The position numbers and the translations under genes were made by a program. 16,182 bases of DNA from the NCBI GenBank assembly GCA_964601575.1, contig CAZROA010000113.1, forward strand, positions 1 through 16,182. Direction: 5' to 3'. Positions 12,522 to 16,182 of the stretch are shown piece after piece. Below the pieces are notes generated by a model. It did not search any database. It had not been told where the DNA came from and was given only the letters and a program-made list of their open reading frames with translations. This DNA comes from CAZKEG01 sp964601575 (lineage in GTDB: Bacteria > Desulfobacterota > Thermodesulfobacteria > Thermodesulfobacteriales > Thermodesulfatatoraceae). Position 1 is the first letter of the stretch. Each line of letters opens with the position of its first letter.

Positions 12522-12857
12522 TTAAGGCTTCTCTTCGACCACAATGGTAATGTGGCTCGTCCTCTTAAGGATACGACTGGCCCGCCCAAAGGCTCGGGGC
12601 CAAATCCTCTTCCACCGCGGGCCTTCATCCACATAGGCCCGTTTTACATAGAGCCTATCCGGGTCCATCTGGTAGTTATGCTCCGCATTGGCAATGGCCG
12701 ACTCCAGCACCTTCTTTACCAGACGAGCCGCCTTCTTTGGTGTAAACTGCAAGATATTTAAGGCCTCGCCCACCGGCTTCCCCCGGATCAAATCCACCAC
12801 CAATCGTGCTTTGTAAGGCGAAATCCGGACATATTTAGCCACCGCACGCGCTTCCAT
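12522..12857 (-). CDS. rplV: Ribosomal protein uL22
   Basis: 111-residue uL22, whose long beta hairpin lines the peptide exit tunnel and affects macrolide sensitivity. Seen: MEARAVAKYVRISPYKARLV, then DLIRGKPVGEALNILQFTPKKAARLVKKVLESAIANAEHN. The tunnel hairpin reads DEGPRWKRIWPRAFGRASRILKRTSHITIVV. At the tip, the E. coli Met-Lys-Arg stretch is Trp-Lys-Arg here. ATG start only 3 bases after rpsS, so probably coupled. Confidence 0.98.
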   Translation of the reverse strand: MEARAVAKYVRISPYKARLVVDLIRGKPVGEALNILQFTPKKAARLVKKVLESAIANAEHNYQMDPDRLYVKRAYVDEGPRWKRIWPRAFGRASRILKRTSHITIVVEEKP

Positions 12858-12860
12858 AGC

Positions 12861-13148
12861 CTATTTCCCCTTCTTCTTCACTTTGGTTTTGTCACCGGCG
12901 TGCCCCCGATAGGTTCGAGTAGGGGCAAATTCTCCCAGCTTATGCCCCACCATATTCTCCGTCACATAGACCGGGATAAATTTATGACCATTGTGCACGG
13001 CAAAGGTGAGCCCTACCATCTCCGGCAAAATGGTCGAACGACGGCTCCAGGTCTTGATGACCTTTTTGTCTCCTGTCTCCAGGGCCTTACGAACCTTCTT
13101 TAAGAGATGTTCATCAACAAAGGGCCCTTTTTTCTTGGATCTAGGCAT
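12861..13148 (-). CDS. rpsS: Ribosomal protein uS19
   Basis: 95-residue uS19, in the 30S head next to S13, contacting A- and P-site tRNA regions. The sequence has PRSKKKGPFVDEHLLKKVRKALETGDKKVIKTWSRRSTILPEMVGLTFAVHNGHKFIPVYVTENMVGHKLGEFAPTRTYRGH, all strongly conserved, and a basic tail (GDKTKVKKKGK). The length is normal. ATG start with GGGTGAGGTGAG upstream. Gaps are 15 bases to rplB and 3 to rplV. Confidence 0.98.
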   Translation of the reverse strand: MPRSKKKGPFVDEHLLKKVRKALETGDKKVIKTWSRRSTILPEMVGLTFAVHNGHKFIPVYVTENMVGHKLGEFAPTRTYRGHAGDKTKVKKKGK

Positions 13149-13163
13149 ATCTCACCTCACCCC

Positions 13164-13991
13164 TTAGCCTTTACGCCGCCTGACAATAAATTTGTCTGAA
13201 GGTTTACGCCCACGAGTCTTAAGCCCCTTGGCCGGCTGCCCCCAGGGCGAACAGGGATGCCGCCCACCATGGGTCCGGCCTTCACCACCGCCCATGGGGT
13301 GATCCACCGGGTTCATGGCCACGCCACGCACATGCGGGCGACGCCCCAACCAACGGGAACGCCCGGCCTTACCCAGAGTGACGTTTTCGTGATCGATATT
13401 GCCCACCTGGCCAATGGTCGCCCGGCAATTCTCGTGCACCATCCGAATCTCACCTGAAGGGAGCCTCAGGTGCACATAGCCCCCCTCCTTGGCCATCAGT
13501 TGGGCAAAGGTCCCCGCCGAACGAGCCAGTTGCCCGCCCTTTCCCGGACGGAGCTCGATGTTGTGAATAATGGTCCCCAAGGGAATATTCTTAAGGGGCA
13601 TACAATTACCCACCTTGACCTCGACCTGCTCCCCGGAGATGACCGTATCTCCGACCTTGAGCCCAAGCGGAGCCAAGATGTAGCGCTTCTCCCCATCGGC
13701 ATAATGGAGCAGGGCAATATTGGCCGAACGATTGGGATCATACTCGATGGCCGCCACCTTGGCCGGGATACCGTCTTTGTTACGCTTGAAATCGATCTTC
13801 CGGTAGAGTCGTTTGTGTCCGCCACCACGGAAACGGACCGTCACCCGACCGTAGCAGTTCCGCCCACCGGTCTTCTTGAGTGGTTCAAGCAAAGACTTCT
13901 CCGGCTCCTTTCCCGGCGTAAGATCTGGATCGATCACATAGGTCTGAAACCTACGGCCCGGTGATGTCGGCTTACATTTTTTGATAGGCAT
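13164..13991 (-). CDS. rplB: Ribosomal protein uL2
   Basis: 275-residue uL2, essential for subunit joining and the peptidyl transferase centre. Seen: KKCKPTSPGRR, then FRGGGHKRLYRKIDFKRNKDGIPAKVAAIEYDPNRSANIALLHYADGEKRYILAP, and RPGKGGQLARSAGTFAQLM. The conserved loop GVAMNPVDHPMGGGEGRTHGGRHPCSPWG holds His231, matching the functionally important E. coli His229. The second His of the usual VDHPHGGG is Met233 here, as in some other lineages. The C-terminus SDKFIVRRRKG is typical. ATG start, 14 bases after rplW. Confidence 0.98.
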   Translation of the reverse strand: MPIKKCKPTSPGRRFQTYVIDPDLTPGKEPEKSLLEPLKKTGGRNCYGRVTVRFRGGGHKRLYRKIDFKRNKDGIPAKVAAIEYDPNRSANIALLHYADGEKRYILAPLGLKVGDTVISGEQVEVKVGNCMPLKNIPLGTIIHNIELRPGKGGQLARSAGTFAQLMAKEGGYVHLRLPSGEIRMVHENCRATIGQVGNIDHENVTLGKAGRSRWLGRRPHVRGVAMNPVDHPMGGGEGRTHGGRHPCSPWGQPAKGLKTRGRKPSDKFIVRRRKG

Positions 13992-14005
13992 AGCCCCTTA
14001 CCCCT

Positions 14006-14296
14006 TTAGATTGTCTCAAAGAATTCGATAGTCTCACCCGGAGCCAATCTGACAATGGCCTTCTTCCGCAAAGGCCGCCGGCCCTGGTAGCGCCAAATCC
14101 TCTTCGGCTTGCCCTTGACCCGAATAGTCTGCACCTTTTCCACCTTTACGTTAAAGATGGCCTCTACCGCCTTCTTGATCTCGATCTTATTGGCCTCCGG
14201 ATGAACCCAAAAAGTCACCTGATTATTCCGCTCCTTGAGGAGCATGGACTTCTCGGTCATCACCGGTTGCAGAATAATCTCCCTCGGGTCCTTCAT
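14006..14296 (-). CDS. rplW: Ribosomal protein uL23
   Basis: 96-residue uL23, located beside the tunnel exit, where it serves as the docking site for trigger factor and the signal recognition particle. Seen: PREIILQPVMTEKSMLLKERNNQVTFWVHPEANKIEIKKAVEAIFNVKVEKVQTIRVKGKPKRIWRYQGRRPLRKKAIVRLAPGETIEFFE. The protruding loop (GKPKRIWRYQGRR) is of usual length. It overlaps the rplD stop by 4 bases (ATGA), so translation is probably coupled. Confidence 0.98.
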   Translation of the reverse strand: MKDPREIILQPVMTEKSMLLKERNNQVTFWVHPEANKIEIKKAVEAIFNVKVEKVQTIRVKGKPKRIWRYQGRRPLRKKAIVRLAPGETIEFFETI

Positions 14297-14916
14297 CGTG
14301 AAAGCCTCTCTTCGATTTTTGGAAGCGCCTCGCGTTTGATAAGGAGATACTCGTGATCCAAAATGTCGTAGACATTAAGCCCTTCCACCGCCAGCACCTT
14401 CACCGTGGGGATATTACGGGCGCTCTTTTCGACTATCTCATCCCGTTCCGGGACCACGACCAAGGCGTCTTCCACCCCAAGCTGTTTTAAAAAGGCCACA
14501 AAGTCCTTGGTCTTGATCTTGGTGAGCCCAAAATCTTCCACCACCAAAAGTTTTCCTTCTTGGGCCCTGGCCGAAAGGGCCATCTTTAAGGCCAGGCGGC
14601 GCTGTTTCTTATTAAGTTTGAAAGAGTAATCCCGAGGCTTGGGACCAAAGACCACTCCACCACCGACCCAGTGCGGGGCCCTAATGCTTCCCTGACGAGC
14701 ACGCCCGGTACCCTTCTGGCGCCAAGGTTTGCGTCCACCACCACGGACTTCACCCCTCGTCTTGGTGCAAGCCGTCCCTGCTCGCCAACGGGCCATCTGC
14801 CATCGAACTACTTCGTGTAAAAGGCCAATCCGCACCGGCACACTATAGATCTCTTCTGGTAGATTCACTTCCGAAACCTTTTCGTTTTTATGATTGACGA
14901 CCGCTATCGTGGCCAT
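14293..14916 (-). CDS. rplD: Ribosomal protein uL4
   Basis: 207-residue uL4, whose extended loop lines the exit tunnel opposite L22. In E. coli it also represses the S10 operon by attenuation. Seen: VSEVNLPEEIYSVPVRIGLLHEVVRWQMA, then the loop TKTRGEVRGGGRKPWRQKGTGRARQGSIRAPHWVGGGVVFGPKPRDYSFKLNKKQRRLALKMALSA. The C-terminal Rossmann-like half has VLAVEGLNVYDILDHEYLLI. ATG start with GGGGTGG upstream, 14 bases after rplC. An S10-type leader would lie outside this window, to the right. Confidence 0.98.
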   Translation of the reverse strand: MATIAVVNHKNEKVSEVNLPEEIYSVPVRIGLLHEVVRWQMARWRAGTACTKTRGEVRGGGRKPWRQKGTGRARQGSIRAPHWVGGGVVFGPKPRDYSFKLNKKQRRLALKMALSARAQEGKLLVVEDFGLTKIKTKDFVAFLKQLGVEDALVVVPERDEIVEKSARNIPTVKVLAVEGLNVYDILDHEYLLIKREALPKIEERLSR

Positions 14917-14930
14917 TGATCCACCCCAAA

Positions 14931-15572
14931 CTACTTATTGAAATAGACCAGGACGTAGCCATTAACCGCCCCTGGGACCGCGCCCTTGACCAACAAGAGG
15001 TTCTTCTCTGGCTTAAGGTCCACCACCTGGAGATTCTTGATGGTCACCGTCTCGTTACCATAATGCCCTGGCATCTTCTTGCCCTTGATCACCCGACCCG
15101 GAAAGGTACTCGGGCCACTGGAACCAGGCTTACGGTGTACCTGCTTGGCACCGTGGCTCATGGGTTGCCGCTTAAATCCCCAGCGCTTAATCGCTCCGGC
15201 AAAACCACGCCCCTTGGATTTACCAGTCACATCAACCAATTCACCCTTCTCCAAGGAAACTTCCGCCAGGGAAATCACCTGACCAGGCTGAAATTGTCCC
15301 GGATCCGCCACCCGAAACTCCCGCAGGATATAAAACCCGTGATCAAGCCCAGCCTTAGCGAAATGGCCACGCATAGGCTTGGTGAGCCGGGTAAACTTCT
15401 TGGGCTTAAACCCCAACTGCACGGCGTTATAGCCATCTTTTTCCACGGTCTTTACCTGTACCACCGTGCAGGGCCCGACTTCTAACACCGTGACCGGGAC
15501 CACCTCCCCGGTTTCGGTGAAGATACGAGTCATACCTAATTTTCTACCAATCAGTCCTTCGACCATGGCCAT
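14931..15572 (-). CDS. rplC: Ribosomal protein uL3
   Basis: 213-residue uL3, an assembly initiator of the large subunit whose loop reaches the peptidyl transferase centre. Seen: EGLIGRKLGMTRIFTETGEVVPVTVLEVGPC, then VDVTGKSKGRGFAGAIKRWGFKRQPMSHGAKQVHRKPGSSGPSTFPGRVIKGKKMPGHYGNETVTIKNLQVV, the family signature. The ATG at 15572 has GAGGGG 6 bases upstream. A second ATG two codons later and a TTG two codons earlier fit the spacing less well. It lies 15 bases after rpsJ. Confidence 0.97.
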   Translation of the reverse strand: MAMVEGLIGRKLGMTRIFTETGEVVPVTVLEVGPCTVVQVKTVEKDGYNAVQLGFKPKKFTRLTKPMRGHFAKAGLDHGFYILREFRVADPGQFQPGQVISLAEVSLEKGELVDVTGKSKGRGFAGAIKRWGFKRQPMSHGAKQVHRKPGSSGPSTFPGRVIKGKKMPGHYGNETVTIKNLQVVDLKPEKNLLLVKGAVPGAVNGYVLVYFNK

Positions 15573-15587
15573 CTTCAACCCCTCATC

Positions 15588-15902
15588 CTAGAGCTTGATT
15601 TCCACTTCGACCCCAGCCGGAAGCTCAAGCTGCATAAGCGCATCTATAGTCTGCTGGGTGGGCTCCAAAATGTCCAAAAGCCGCTTGTGGGTCCGGATTT
15701 CAAACTGTTCTCTTGAATTTTTGTCGATATGAGGAGATCTCAATACCGTCCACCGACTAATCTTGGTCGGAAGCGGAATTGGACCCACCACCCTCGCTCC
15801 GGTATCGCGAGCGGTTCGGACTATTTCAGCCACCGAATGATCTAGGACCTTATGATCAAATGCCTTCAATTTTATGCGAATCCTCTGGGTCGGGACTATC
15901 AT
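15588..15902 (-). CDS. rpsJ: Ribosomal protein uS10
   Basis: 104-residue uS10, of the 30S head, which is also the NusE partner of NusB in antitermination. Seen: QRIRIKLKAFDHKVLDHSVAEIVRTARDTGARVVGPIPLPTKISRWTVLRSPHIDKNSREQFEIRTHKRLLDILEPTQQTIDALMQLELPAGVEVEIKL, which matches the family end to end. ATG start with GAGG 8 bases upstream. It follows tuf after only 25 bases without a visible terminator or promoter, so the S10 block is probably read through from the str operon (rpsL-rpsG-fusA-tuf). Confidence 0.98.
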   Translation of the reverse strand: MIVPTQRIRIKLKAFDHKVLDHSVAEIVRTARDTGARVVGPIPLPTKISRWTVLRSPHIDKNSREQFEIRTHKRLLDILEPTQQTIDALMQLELPAGVEVEIKL

Positions 15903-15927
15903 GACCGGACCTCAAGCCTCCTAAAGC

Positions 15928-16182
15928 CTACTCAATAATTTTGGTGACGACACCAGCACCTACCGTCCGTCCACCTTCCCTTATCGCAAACCTCAACCCC
16001 TCTTCCATCGCTACCGGCTTGATCAACTGTACCTCTAACTCCACATTGTCTCCCGGCATCACCATCTCTACACCCTCCGGTAACGTCACCACTCCCGTCA
16101 CATCCGTCGTCCGAAAATAAAACTGCGGCCTATACCCATTGAAAAACGGCGTGTGCCGCCCCCCTTCCTCCTTCGTCAGTAC
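15928..16182 (-). CDS. tuf: Elongation factor Tu, C-terminal part (cut by window edge)
   Basis: The frame is open from the right edge to a TAG at 15930-15928, giving the last 84 residues. The visible pieces are EEGGRHTPFFNGYRPQFYF, RTTDVTGVVTLPEGVEMVMPGDNVELEVQLIKPVAMEEGLRFAIREGGRTVGAGVVTKIIE. This is domain III of EF-Tu, the beta barrel that helps bind aminoacyl-tRNA and the nucleotide exchange factor. EF-Tu delivers aminoacyl-tRNA to the ribosome using GTP. The GTPase domain is outside the window. Its location just before rpsJ is the widespread tuf-S10 junction. Confidence 0.98.
   Translation of the reverse strand, partial: VLTKEEGGRHTPFFNGYRPQFYFRTTDVTGVVTLPEGVEMVMPGDNVELEVQLIKPVAMEEGLRFAIREGGRTVGAGVVTKIIE

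Noticed and set aside
15903..15927. Promoter or terminator between tuf and rpsJ
   Set aside because: The gap is 25 bases, holds only the rpsJ ribosome site, and shows no inverted repeat or -10/-35 pair.
1..16182. A new multi-gene system, mobile element, prophage or CRISPR array
   Set aside because: Except for the edge fragment at 1-258, every gene belongs to the standard tuf-S10-spc-alpha order with no inserted gene. No transposase, integrase, direct-repeat array or attachment site was seen.

Overview
This window is a bacterial ribosomal-protein supercluster, with every gene on the minus strand, so it reads from the right edge to the left. It starts in the 3' end of tuf (EF-Tu) and runs without a missing or inserted gene through the S10 block (rpsJ, rplC, rplD, rplW, rplB, rpsS, rplV, rpsC, rplP, rpmC, rpsQ), the spc block (rplN, rplX, rplE, rpsN, rpsH, rplF, rplR, rpsE, rpmD, rplO, secY, adk, map, infA, rpmJ) and the alpha block (rpsM, rpsK, rpsD, rpoA, rplQ). 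The gene order is the classical one. After rplQ comes a probable intrinsic terminator, a short non-coding gap, and then the 5' end of a membrane protein that runs off the left edge and looks like a ComEC/Rec2 N-terminus.

Layout: 15928-16182 tuf (partial); 11220-15902 S10 block; 3669-10880 spc block; 394-3652 alpha block; about 331-388 terminator; 259-330 non-coding; 1-258 partial membrane protein. Intergenic gaps are mostly 1-30 bases. Four gene pairs overlap (rplD/rplW 4, rplP/rpmC 4, rpsE/rpmD 17, rpmD/rplO 8), as expected for one translationally coupled transcript. The only large internal gap is the 82 bases between rpsD and rpoA, and a strong 16-bp inverted repeat fills much of it.

Organism (inference): a bacterium with moderate GC content whose zinc-dependent proteins are all in the cysteine-containing form (S4, S14, L24, L36, adenylate kinase lid). 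Proteins are rich in Lys/Arg/Glu. L2 carries Met in the conserved VDHPxGGGEG loop followed by RHPCSPWG, which I associate with Deltaproteobacteria-like and thermophilic lineages. A thermophilic Thermodesulfobacteria/Desulfobacterota-type organism is my best guess, but no marker here proves it.

Function: the genes supply the ribosome core (11 small-subunit and 16 large-subunit proteins, counting L36 and L17), RNA polymerase alpha, the SecY translocon channel, adenylate kinase, methionine aminopeptidase and initiation factor IF1, so synthesis, export and N-terminal processing of proteins are co-expressed. This is core genome. I found no mobile element, CRISPR, RNA gene or new multi-gene system. 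The points worth a second look are the roughly 110-residue acidic tail on L17, the rpsD-rpoA hairpin, the use of TTG start codons in rpsC, rpsD, rpsE and rpsM, and the ComEC-like gene downstream.
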